Assembly: GCA_035048495.1 (NCBI GenBank)
Contig: CM068546.1
Span: 38,024,674-38,088,673 of the forward strand
Length of the DNA: 64,000 nt
Origin: Euptelea pleiosperma
Taxonomy: Eukaryota; Streptophyta; Magnoliopsida; Ranunculales; Eupteleaceae
Direction: 5' to 3'
The notes below the pieces were generated by a model. It saw only the letters and a list, made by a program, of their open reading frames with translations, was not told the origin of the DNA and did no database searches. Positions 1-10,600 of the stretch are shown here, piece after piece (position 1 is the first letter of the stretch; each line of letters begins with the position of its first letter). The translations under genes were made by a program, and so were the position numbers.

Positions 1-992
1 CACATTTGATAGGGTTAGAAGTTTCAGAAAGGGCTGATTTCCTCAACAAAAATCAGCCCTTCACTCATATCATTGTGGGTCCCACAACCATGTGTCAAAA
101 AGCGTGTCAACATATCCCAATTATATACACATGCCTGTCTAGAGCTACACTCATTTCTTAGATCTGATGGTGGGGCCCACATGGAGATCATGTTGGACAA
201 TCTAACCACACATTGAGCTGTCATCGTGATCATCATCACCAAAAATTAGTCCATTACCAATTTAATTCGGTAGCCTGGGTTTTTCAAATTCAAGTCAAAT
301 TTTCATTAGGTTAGGAATGTCGGAATGAATTATTTTTTGTGAGGATAGCCAATTCAGGAGAGGAAGACCGAAAATGACATAGATGGAAGTAGTAAGAAAG
401 GATATGAAGATTTATGCTTTGACAAAAGATATAGCGTTAAACATAGTCAAATGGTGAAATAGGATTCATGTTGCCAACCCCAAACATTTTGGGACAAGGC
501 GTACATAATGATGATGATGGAAATAGCATGATCTCTCTCTCTCTCTCTCTGGATCCATTGACAGACCTTGCTAAGGGTGAGACAAGGGCATTTTAGTCTC
601 TCTCTGGATCCATTGACAGACCTTGCTAAGGGTGAGACAAGGGCATTTTAGTCAGCATAAATAGAACAGCACGGTAGATTGACATGTTTGCCCTACGTCT
701 ATTTTATAAGCTACAACTTGTATTGTACCCTTTCAAGTCATGAAAAGCAAAACAAGGGTATTAGTGTTCATGTAGAAATAAGTGAAATTTTGTTAGCTTG
801 GCTTTTATTCCCTTGTAGTATTTTCAAATTCTTATTTCTTGTCGTACCAATTTTGATCATTAAATTAGCATAAGCGCATTTTTATCCAAAATGTCCTTTA
901 CAATTTAAAGGTTGTTTGACAGACTAAAGGCATTTTGATTATAATAGGTTTTTATTGCGCAATCATTTAAACCTTAAAATTTCTCGTGGCAG
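1..992. other. UPL6 intron sequence with LINE 3' remnant and tandem repeat
   Basis: No UPL6 exon is recognised here, so this is probably the intron before the exon at 993. Positions 300-520 on the plus strand read, with stops, like the C-terminal tail of an RTE-type LINE reverse transcriptase (a 'RPK-T-MEVVRKDMK' stretch followed by 'RIHVANP'). It ends in an ATG-repeat tail near 508-519, which is how plant RTE LINEs often end. Positions 530-552 are a CT microsatellite. A 55-base unit starting TCTCTCTGGATCC is perfectly duplicated in tandem at about 544-653. Confidence 0.5.
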
Positions 993-2774
993 GAACATTA
1001 TGTCATTGAGATGTTCTGGGAAGTTCTCAAGAATTTTTCTTTGGAGAATCAGAAGAAATTTTTGAAGTGAGTATTATTATCCATCCAGTCTAAACTATTT
1101 ATTATATTATATACCTGTTTTACAACCTCACCTATTGTTTGATGTTGTACTTGGACACGTAACTAGCGAGCAGCATGACAAGAAACTCAAAGAAGAAAGG
1201 ATATTTATTATCTGTATATCTGTGTTCCTCTCTGTGGGGACATTTTGTGGAGAGAGAAAAATCTCAGAACTTGAAATCAATTATAATAGGTCGTACACAC
1301 TTTTCTGCATGGAGATGTGTGTACCCTTGTCTCTAGAAACTACTTAGCATGTTTAACAAAATACTTATTATCATCCAGGCTGCTTACTTTCAGAATCACA
1401 TACATATATAGCTCCAGTAAATTCAAAACCAGAAAAAAAATATTGTTGATGGGTTTTCTAGCAAATAAAATGTTAAAGAGTTTGTCAACCTTCCAACCAT
1501 CAAGAACTTTGCCTAGCATTTCTTCCCCTGACGCTCCCTGTTATAATTGTAAGGCTGTGAACAGATTGTGGCTCGGTGAACTATCAGAAATGTCATTTAA
1601 CCCAGTGAAGGCTCTTTTCAGGTTTGTGACTGGATGCTCTCGAGGACCGCTGCTTGGGTTCAAATATCTGGAGCCTCAGTTTTGCATACAGAGGTTTTAA
1701 TTTGTTGAAAGCTGTGTTATACGAGACACAGCACATTCATCTTTTCCCTCCTTTTTAAGTTGGTTGTTGAGTAAATTCTGTTCAAGTGCAGGGCTGCTGG
1801 TGATGCTTCTGAAGAAGCTCTTGACCGATTACCAACATCAGCAACTTGCATGAATCTTCTAAAGCTTCCACCCTATAGAAGGTGTGTCACAGTATTCATA
1901 TTTCACTTACAGAAGGGAAAGGCATACTGAAGTTCCTGTCGTTTCAACTAGAAATAGAGAGTGATGCTATGGCCCATGAGACCATTGTGGGTGATCTATG
2001 GTCTCGAGTCTTACAGATGGTAATTACTGAATATTAGTCATGTGGTACACCTGCCAGGGATCCATTGAGTATTCTAATTTGAATACACTGCAATCATATG
2101 CAGTATCAACCTTCTTGTGGTTCATTCACCAGATCTATTTGCCATCCAAAAAATTGCAATATCAGACCTAGAAGATTTCCCAAGTGGACGACCAGATGAT
2201 GGGTCCCACCCCCCTTGCACTTGCCCTGTGCTGGTATTATCTTATTAACGGCAATTAACTTCTACAAGACCTGAATTATAGATCTACCTGCCTAGGAAAC
2301 CATGAGTTTTACTGCAGTTTCCCACCACCATGTAACAAAAATGGTCAATGTGTTGGGATATAAATTAAAATGTAGTCCAATCTCCATCAATCATGTTGAA
2401 ACTTATCAAGTGTGACTATTTGCCTGTTAGATCTGAGATGAGAAGGGATGTAAACAGGTTTGAACATGGGAAATTTGACAGAGTTGTTTCGCCTCACCAA
2501 TTCATTCTTCTATTTTTCGGAAGTGGTCTTGCATCTGAATTGTCCCCCCTTTGAAGTTCTGAAGGGTATTTAAGTAATTTTTGCAACCTAACCTGACATT
2601 GGTCAAATAATTGCAGTAAACCCTTAAAATTTTACACATATTTCTGCTCATTTTATTCTTTGTTGGATTTACATTCCTGCTTTCTGATGGTGTCATGCAT
2701 GTTGCAGCAAAGAACAACTGGAAAGGAAATTGATGTATGCAATAAATGCGGATGCGGGTTTTGATCTGAGCTGA
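993..2774 (+). CDS. UPL6: HECT E3 ubiquitin ligase, C-terminal end (UPL6 type), partial
   Basis: This is the 3' end of a gene that starts left of the window. Four exons join in frame: 993-1066, 1622-1693, 1792-1881 and 2708-2774 (stop TGA). The product is the C-lobe of a HECT domain, which takes ubiquitin from an E2 onto a catalytic cysteine and passes it to substrates. The key block is LPTSATCMNLLKLPPY in exon 3 of the set, where the Cys after Thr is the expected thioester residue. GCSRGPLLGFKYLEP precedes it and the protein ends GFDLS, as I recall for plant UPL6; UPL7 differs in this region by memory. Donors and acceptors are canonical (GTGAGT, GTTTTA, GTGTGT; all CAG acceptors). No frame damage is seen in the visible part. 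The UPL6 versus UPL7 assignment is from memory and less certain than the HECT call. Confidence 0.85.
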
Positions 2775-3500
2775 TTGCTCCTGATAATGTGGTCAATACT
2801 ACGTAGTATTCTATAATGTTGATTGGAGGGTCACCATCATACCGGACACGTTGCCCATTTGAAGATCCACCAGTTAAATGTGTATTTGTGTTCAAAAAGT
2901 GCGTGGATAATCAGAACTACATTTGAGAAGACTGCAGAAGCTCTATCAACAGAGAGAAGGGTAAAGAAAGCATGTACATATAACACAAGACATGCGCGGA
3001 TTCAATGTAGTACAGTAATGTACATATGCAAGGGTTCTCTGCGAAAGCATATCAAGTTTGGAAGGCAAATTATCATCAAGTGGTTCCCAAAATCTTGGCA
3101 TTGCCATTGAAGAATGTCCATTGATGGGTGTTATATTCATGTTGTTCCCTCACTGTTATCTTTCATGGATGTAATTCTGTAATTAACAGAAGAGATGAGA
3201 AGGCTTTCGGCACCAACTATTTCCACCATAAATTAATTTAATTGCATAAAGAAAACTTCGTTTTTGATGTTGTAAACTTTGTCAGAGGGCATGATTGGCA
3301 ATAGGGAGTGTTCAATTCTAGTACATACAAGAGCTTCGGAATTGTTCATCTTGCAGGAGAACGGGGGATGAAGAACACTCCCATCTGCAGTACAGCACCA
3401 TTTGTATGTGCTTCGTGATCAAGTATGTCCGGAAACCTAGCTTGTAATGTTTGTATAGCGGAATTTCCCTGAAAAAATGTTTTTAGGATGACCAGAAAGC
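2775..3500 (+). other. UPL6 3' UTR and flank
   Basis: This non-coding sequence directly follows the UPL6 stop and is probably 3' UTR for several hundred bases. Short ORFs on both strands have no recognisable domain or codon pattern. The exact polyadenylation site is not clear. Confidence 0.4.
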
Positions 3501-5230
3501 TGGCTAGACGGAATTAGGTCGCCAATTTATAAAGTATTGCATCTCTGAAATCCTTGTAACCTTTAGAAAAACTTGACAACCAAAAGAGTCCTCAATTTCA
3601 CAAGAAAACTTTGATTCTATCCACAAGGTCAACATTTGGATTCCTGCACTTTAGCTGCTGGTTATGTCCAATTTCATTAGGAGCCCCAAATCATTCTTAC
3701 ACTAAGAATGATATGCTTGAGAGTAGAATGAAGAACAGGAACACATCTTCTGTAAGCACTGAGACATAAATGCAAAATTAAGACCTTCATGCTTCAGCTT
3801 TGCAGCGGTGATTATGCTTTGTAACAGCGATTATGTTAATTGCTTGTGATCTAGTTCATCTTTTTGCTATCCTGATTGCAACACCGATAATCTTTAAGAC
3901 CACTTGAAATGTGGGAAATACATGCAAGCGTTCCACACCTGTCTCGAGCGCAAGAAATGTAAATGTGGAAGGGGCTTCCAAAACCTTTCTTTATTTCGGT
4001 ATGCCAGGAGCAGAGCGAGAGAATGAAGTGGGCTGTGGTGATGTCAGAATTTGCACCTATTTGTATCTATTTAGTGATCAGTCCGCTAGTTTCTTTGATC
4101 CCACTCAGTCTTGCTTTTCCATTTGCTTCTAACAGTTCGACCTATTCAAAAAAATTGTCGTATATTAAAGCTTATCATGATCATCATCATTCACAGAACC
4201 TTAACTATTTGGGATCGGCAGCATGAATCTTATTTCACAATTTGATTTTATCTTGAGCTATATTTTTTGTTTAAGTAATGTGTCTTCAGATCTTAGCACT
4301 TCGATCCATATCATTTTCAGTCTTCCCCACCTTTTTAAGACCTCAAATTGCATCAAAGCTTCTTATTATACTGTCATCGATCTTCATTTGACTTTATTTT
4401 TTCGCTTTTGGGGCTACGACACAGAATTCTAAAAAGAACTTTAAAAGAGTTTCTTGAGAAGTTCCAAAGGGGAAACATGGATCATCCGATTAATTCGCGA
4501 ATTTTATGTTTTTTTCAAGAAAAGTTTTATTCGTCCGAATATTTGAATAATTCGAAAAATTCGATTTTTTCAAGCTCAAATGAATTGAACGCGTTTTTAA
4601 GAATTTTTGAAAAATTCGTTTCAAGAAAACAACGGGCCAGAACCGTTGTTTATTCCCAGAAAAAATAAAATACCTTCCCCTCAGTTACTCTACCACTTGG
4701 GTAGATCTTAAGCGATTGCCCCTCCTAAGTGCAATAGATGCCGTTAGCCTAGGCCATGGGCCTTTTTGATTTCCCATTGACCCTGTGAAGGTAAGTATAT
4801 TTTCCCCCTTATATTCTAGTCCTATTTATACAACTCAAACTCCCTTAACTATCACTCATTTCTCCTTTATATTCTAGTCCCTATATTTTATTTAGCTGAA
4901 GATAAAAACTAATTAGAACAAAACGTGCTTATTGGTTGACTCAACCTCAAGTAGTATATTGCTTATTGCTTATTAAATATATTGATTCTCTTTCAAAATA
5001 TACCGAATTTTTGGTGTTTGAATTTTTAAAGTAGAACATATAAAATACGTATAAACTGTATGCCGCATATTTGCCGTTTAGTACATTTTTGACCGAATAT
5101 TTGACCGGATTTTTGAAACCCAAAATCGAATAAAACTCGAATTTTTCCCATATCGACTTTTTGCTGTATAACAAATTGCTAACAAGGAACATGACCATCC
5201 GCTTGAAAGAAGACTTGATTATTTAAGTTA
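3501..5230. repeat. AT-rich repeats and an RTE LINE tail
   Basis: There is no gene here. Positions 4170-4228 carry CATCATCAT followed by a degraded copy of the 'GGGGTCGGCTGCACGAAT' block that also ends the LINE fragments at 23590 and 24073, so this is a third minus-oriented RTE LINE 3' end. Positions 4430-4670 are filled with AATTCG / CGAATT words. Positions 4950-5190 are a second AT-rich repeat ending CAAATTGCTAACAAGG that has recognisable relatives at 45630-45815 and probably 35130-35410. Confidence 0.45.
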
Positions 5231-5358
5231 CAAGTTGGGTTCAAATAGACAAAAACTCTATATCATGACTTATACTGGTACTTTAGCTCGACTCTCTCCT
5301 CGCATGAAAGGTGCTCATTACCACTCGTACCACATGGCAAAAGCCAGTACTAGTATTG

Positions 5359-5711
5359 GAGTAAAACTTCGGTATGACAACGCACAATATGAGCCATGTG
5401 GCACTCTTAGGGGACGCTGACCATATGGATGTTTGGCCAGTCCATCGGTGGACCTGCAAACCAAAAATCAGACTGATTAGTGATTTCTAAGTGTTGGATT
5501 GAAGTTATTTTCATGGGTTGATTTTAGCTGTAGGAATTTGAGCATTATTGAGCGCAATTTGGGTGCAAAGATCCAAAGGTTGTAAATCACTAATCAGGGT
5601 GATTTTTGGTTGCACGTCTACCGAGGGACTGGCCAAACATCCATACGGTCAGCGTCCACTAAGAGTGTGCCATGTGGCTCGTATTGTGCGTTGTGACTGA
5701 AGTTTTACTCC
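5359..5711. mobile_element. MITE with GAGTAAAAC termini (hAT-like)
   Basis: This is a 353-base element with long inverted ends. The left end reads GAGTAAAACTTCGGTATGAC and the right end is its approximate reverse complement. The inverted match continues through GAGCCATGTGGCAC and the CTGACC-TATGG-TGTTTGGCC block, about 100 bases per arm. Flanks TAGTATTG (left) and AAGTATTG (right) are a 7-of-8 target duplication, the size expected for hAT elements. Full relatives lie at 41035 and 57612; core relatives lie at 51996, 53530 and 55130. It has no coding capacity. Confidence 0.8.
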
Positions 5712-5784
5712 AAGTATTGCATGAGTAGGGTTCAATTAATTGCCACCATAGTACAGAGAAGAAGACAAAACCAACACTATAGGC

Positions 5785-7295
5785 ATTTTTTTTTTGAAGG
5801 CAAATAGATTGAATAGAAACCACAAAAAACTACAGAGGGACATGATGTCCTTCGCTCATAAACATAGAGATGAGACAGGAGGGACAGTCAGTGGTCCAAA
5901 TACAAGGAAATAAAAAAGAAGACGCCTTAGAGGCGATAGTATGTGCGACCATATTCGCAGATCTATGTACATATTGAAAACCCAAAAATGAAAACGAAGG
6001 ATTGAAGTGCAAAATGTCTGCCGCTGGCGCTATAGACCGAGGAGAAAGATCCAGAGATGCATCTTGGAGACTATTCACCATGGTTTGCGCGTCTAATTCC
6101 ACTATAATAGCTGCGGCACAAAAAAGAGCAACCTGAGATAAGCCCCATCTTAGAGCTCGCACCTCGGCTACTTCTGCTGAGAGGGCATGTGATTTGGTTC
6201 CTCCTGCCAGTAAACAAGAAGAGTTGTGGTCACGAAGAATAAATCCAAAACCCGCTAATCCCGTTTTGGAATGCCAAGAAGCATCACAGTTAAGTTTAAG
6301 GTAACCCTCCATTGGTGGACTCCATGAGACACGAGTCGGGCATATCGCCTATTTTTCCTTTCCCGGAAGGAAAAAGGACGAAACAGATCAGAGGGTATCT
6401 AACGGATTGTGGAGGTCCGATTTATGGACTTCATTGTTGCGTAGATACCACAAGCACCATAGAAGAATGCAAACATAATTTCTTAAAAAGACATCCTCTT
6501 CACTGGCTTGATTTGATAAGTTCAATACTTTGAGGAGCCATGTTTCGAGAGCGGCTTCAGATTGTTGATCACAACGAAGAGTTAGAGGAGATTCAAACCA
6601 GACTTTGGCGGAAGACGGGCATTGAAATAAGGCATGAATTCGGGATTCCGAATGCTCTGTGCAACAAGGACACATCGGATCAACATGCTTTAGCCGTGCA
6701 TGGATGGTACCTCATGTTGGAATGAGGTTACGTAACAGCCTCCAGATAAAGAATTTCGCCCGATAGGGAATGTTGAGGTTCCAGATTTTTTTCTAAAGTT
6801 CAGACGAGGGCGGGGGCCCTCTCATTGTTGAGCTATGTTCTGAGTTTGAAAGCGCATGATATGCTGATTTACATGAGAATTGGCCTCTAGGATGCGGTGT
6901 CCAAAATAGTCGGTCTTGAAATTCCAAGGAGCCAAGGGGTATCTCCAAAATAGCTTGTGCCACCTGAGGTTGAAATAATTGTGAAATCAGAACTCGGTCC
7001 CATGTCCAATTGGGACGAATCAAGTCCTGAACCTTGACGTGATTACTGTCTGGTGGTCTAGGAGGAGGCAAAAGACGGTCGTCCACTCCTTGGATCCATG
7101 AGTCAGTCCAAATATTGATATGATCGCCCTTCCCCACGATCCAGCGGCTATAATTTTACACTCATCAATAGCAGTTACAATGCTATTCCAACACCAAGAA
7201 GAATTGGAGTTTTTTTGAGCTTCCAGGAGAGATCTCTGATGGCAGTATTTTCGAAGAAGTTGGGTCGCTGGTAGAGATGAAGGGTTCTTATGGAT
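5785..7295 (-). mobile_element. LINE (L1 type) 3' part with RNase H, degraded
   Basis: Read on the minus strand, the order is: a fragment with 'NSSWCWNSIV' (7150-7290); a stretch with GKGDHINIWTDSWI (6793-7137); a zinc-finger reverse-transcriptase module with CPCC and a later H-ALFQCP (6388-6675); then an RNase H fold beginning LKLNCDASWHSKTGLAGFGF (5830-6312) with the first catalytic Asp in NCDAS and an Asp in ELDAQ. This is the C-terminal half of a plant L1 LINE or an RNase H domain derivative. Frames shift between blocks. The 3' end is an A-run on the minus strand at 5787-5796, preceded by a typical LINE tail. No direct target duplication was found. Confidence 0.8.
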
Positions 7296-7640
7296 CCTCC
7301 ATATGAATTCTTAATGTTCTCGTCTTATATTCAATGCCTATAGTGAGAACATTAAGAATTCATAACCTTGAATATAAGAGCCATACTTGGATTCGAAAAG
7401 ATCAAAACCTTCTTTTTATCCATTCATATCCCATTGTCATTATACAAAGCATTTCCAATCTAATCATCCAAGACATCTAATGGTTGCAAAAAACAACACT
7501 TCAATATATATATTTCTACAATAGTCTGTCAAGACCCAAAGAAATCTCAATATCCTGAGACCAAAATTATGTTCCATCTCCCTCCTTCAGTTTGCAGTCA
7601 ACCCCTTTTTATTTCCATGTTTTCACTTCTCCGGATGAAG
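7296..7640. other. Short spacer with a strong hairpin
   Basis: This is the spacer between the LINE remnant and the ECHIDNA stop. It holds a perfect 19-base inverted repeat (7303-7321 and 7345-7363, arm ATGAATTCTTAATGTTCTC) with a 23-base loop. The rest is probably the ECHIDNA 3' UTR (minus strand), which begins at 7643 and runs downward. Confidence 0.5.
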
Positions 7641-7643
7641 AAC

Positions 7644-10600
7644 TCAGACAACGCTGAACGCTGACTGTAACGTAGATGATACACGGGATGCAATAGTCTG
7701 CGAGGCAAACGCTTGAATCTGCTTCTTGGCATCTAAAGAAACACAAGACAAGGATGAGAAAATCAAGGAACATAATAATGCGTCGAAGGAGGATTAGAAA
7801 GAGGAAGTAGAAATCTGTCAAACCACAACTACAATGAACACACAACTACAAGGAATATAACCGACTGTTGAATGAATAGTAACAATAGCAAATTGTGTTC
7901 AAAGGCCCAATGCGACAATACTAGCCCATTTACTTCCAAAAGGTCAAAATGGAATAATTTCATACCTTTGCGGCATTTAGTGAAGCCAACGATATTAGCA
8001 ATGCAGAGGCTTAAACACACTCCTACAACTAGGAGATAATCTGCTTGAAACCTTATGAGTGAAAATATCCCAAGGAAAGTCCAAGCAACTGCCTGCACAG
8101 TAAGAACCCAGATATCAGAGGTTGATACATAATACCTTCACAAAGATTGCTGAGAAATATACACTAGAGAGTATATGGCTCAGTTTTCATTGGGTTGTAT
8201 CTATGTTACCAGGATACGGTAGTAATACCACTCAGGACGCCATTTTGTACTTAAAAGTAAAGTGTCAGAAATGGGTGCAAGTGTAACATATGGTTGTAAC
8301 TTGTAACAACGTAAATCTATAACCTGGCAAAGTAACTAGGCAAACTGGTAAAAGGAAATGCTGTAACCAATGTCATAAATGTGGATAATGTGTCTGTGTA
8401 CAATATGATCATGATGAATTCAGCCTCTCTATTTTGTGTCCACAAGCACCAACTGGAGAATCACCATCAAAACCATGTCTTCTTTTCTCCCAAAAGATAA
8501 TAAAAATAAAACATTGTCTTCAATTTCATAGTACTCACTCTTTCCTATAACCATAAATCTAGAGACCCTATGGGAGTTGAACCAAAAAAAAAGTAAATAT
8601 CAAAAAACTGTAGCAACTTCGAGGGACTCTTCAACTCCAAATTTGGAGGTATAAAATTCAGCCTCAATTTCGTCAATGTTTCTAGTTCTTATCAGATCTA
8701 CAAAACAGATTGTACACATTATCCCAAAAAAAAAAAATATTGAGCCGAGTACTCTCTGGATTTCATCCAGTGTTTTAATGCTTTTTTTTCCAAGTACTAT
8801 TAGAAACAAAAAGAATTGGCCTCATTTATAAACTACAATTCAATATTTATTTTTGTAAGTACAATTCAGTATCTATTGCATTGTCAGATCTGTGCTATGA
8901 TGAGTTCAGCCAATATTTACTTACTGCAAGGTAAAGTGTCCACCAGAAAAGCCAAGAATCCTTCTTGTTCATCCGGGCCAACGACTATAGAAAAAAACAA
9001 GGATAAACATAAAACATGAGATGCAGGAAATACCATAGTTGAAAGTGTGTAGCAAATCATGACTTCCCCAAGCAATGTTGCGCAAAAAAAAAGGGAAAAT
9101 GTGTATTGATGTGAAAAATAATATTAACCTCTTGGTCAAGGCATTCGAATTTCCATACACTCTCGCCCTGGTCATTTATTTCATTCCACCACCTCAGACC
9201 AACTAGTATCCGCCCACTAACATTCTTGACAACCCAAAAATCGAGAGCAGCCAGAAGAACAGTAACCACGAAAATGATGACAAAGTTACTAAAGAAAATT
9301 GCTGAGAGAATGTAAAAAGCCAAAGCTGCAGCCTGTCAAAGTTCAAAAACAGCACATTACTTACTAAAATGGGTTTAAACAAGTAAAACTTGTAAACAGC
9401 AGAATGATCAAATACTGAACCTTAAAGAGCACATGGAAGAAGCACGTCTTTGGGTTGGCGTAATTTTCCCCTGCAGGCTGCACATGGAAGTAACATTCGT
9501 ATCGCTTAATAAAGAAAAATAAGTGTAACTGTGTAAGCACTATCGTCAGATGCATAATGAGCCTAGGGCCTGTTTAGACATTGAACTTGGAATTATCCAA
9601 ATGCCAATTGTTCAATCAACTATTGGACTTTCAATGAGAGTACAACTCTTGTCAACAGGGTTTTAAATTTCAGCGAAATGTCCAAAATTTCGGTTTCGAA
9701 CCAAAACCCATAAAAAACGAAATCTCAGAAATCCCAAAATTTTGGACTGAAATTTTGTATAATTTCAAAATTTCATGAAACGGTTTTTTGTCGATGTAAA
9801 ATTTATGATTTTTTGTGAAATTTTTCATCAATAATCTCAATTTTGAAATTTTCCGAAGTTTCACATGAAATTACGGTTTCGGCCCTCCTCGCCGAAATGG
9901 CATGCGAAACCGAAATTTTAAACCTTGCTTGTCAACCACACCCAAACTGGACTTGAGAAAATTTAGTTTTTGGCAGGGTTCCCCTAATTGGTGTTTTAAG
10001 ATCTTTCAATGTTATTCCCTAACTAATGTAAGGTGCTGCCCAAACACCCCTATTGCCTCTTTGGCAGTTTCAGTTTGTCAAACTAATATTTTGACCTTCA
10101 ATATGTGTATGGTCAAACAGGCTATTATCAGATCATAAATGGCCTTTTGTATATATACAAGAACTTGTGAGCCATTTATTTTAAGATTGGTGTTGATGAG
10201 CGCAGAAATACAATCCATCATCAACTACTCGAACCTCCTATTGATTTATTGTGGGGCAAAAATCCCACAACTCAACTAAGTCTTATGTGATCTTGTTGAT
10301 GAAGTATGTCGTGCCGGTATGAATAGTAGTTTCGCTTCTTATCGGTTAGAGATATTTTGTCCTTTACATGACGTGTTACGATTCGTACCCTTGCTGACGA
10401 ATACGCTTTATCTGTTATTCACGTGAAGTCCGTTAGCTCGGTGCTATCCATGTTCTCGGCGTGACCGGATCTTTCTAGCACTGTATATCTCATTCACTTC
10501 AGTCATATCGATATACCGGGATATACTGCTCTCGTTCTACTCGGATAAACATCTATTTCATCTCGGTGATCTTGGATAAACATATACTTCATCCCTCTTG

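Noticed and set aside
2502..3140. Overlapping small ORFs after the UPL6 exons
   Set aside because: They overlap the final UPL6 exon or lie in its 3' UTR, have no domain, and occur on both strands equally.
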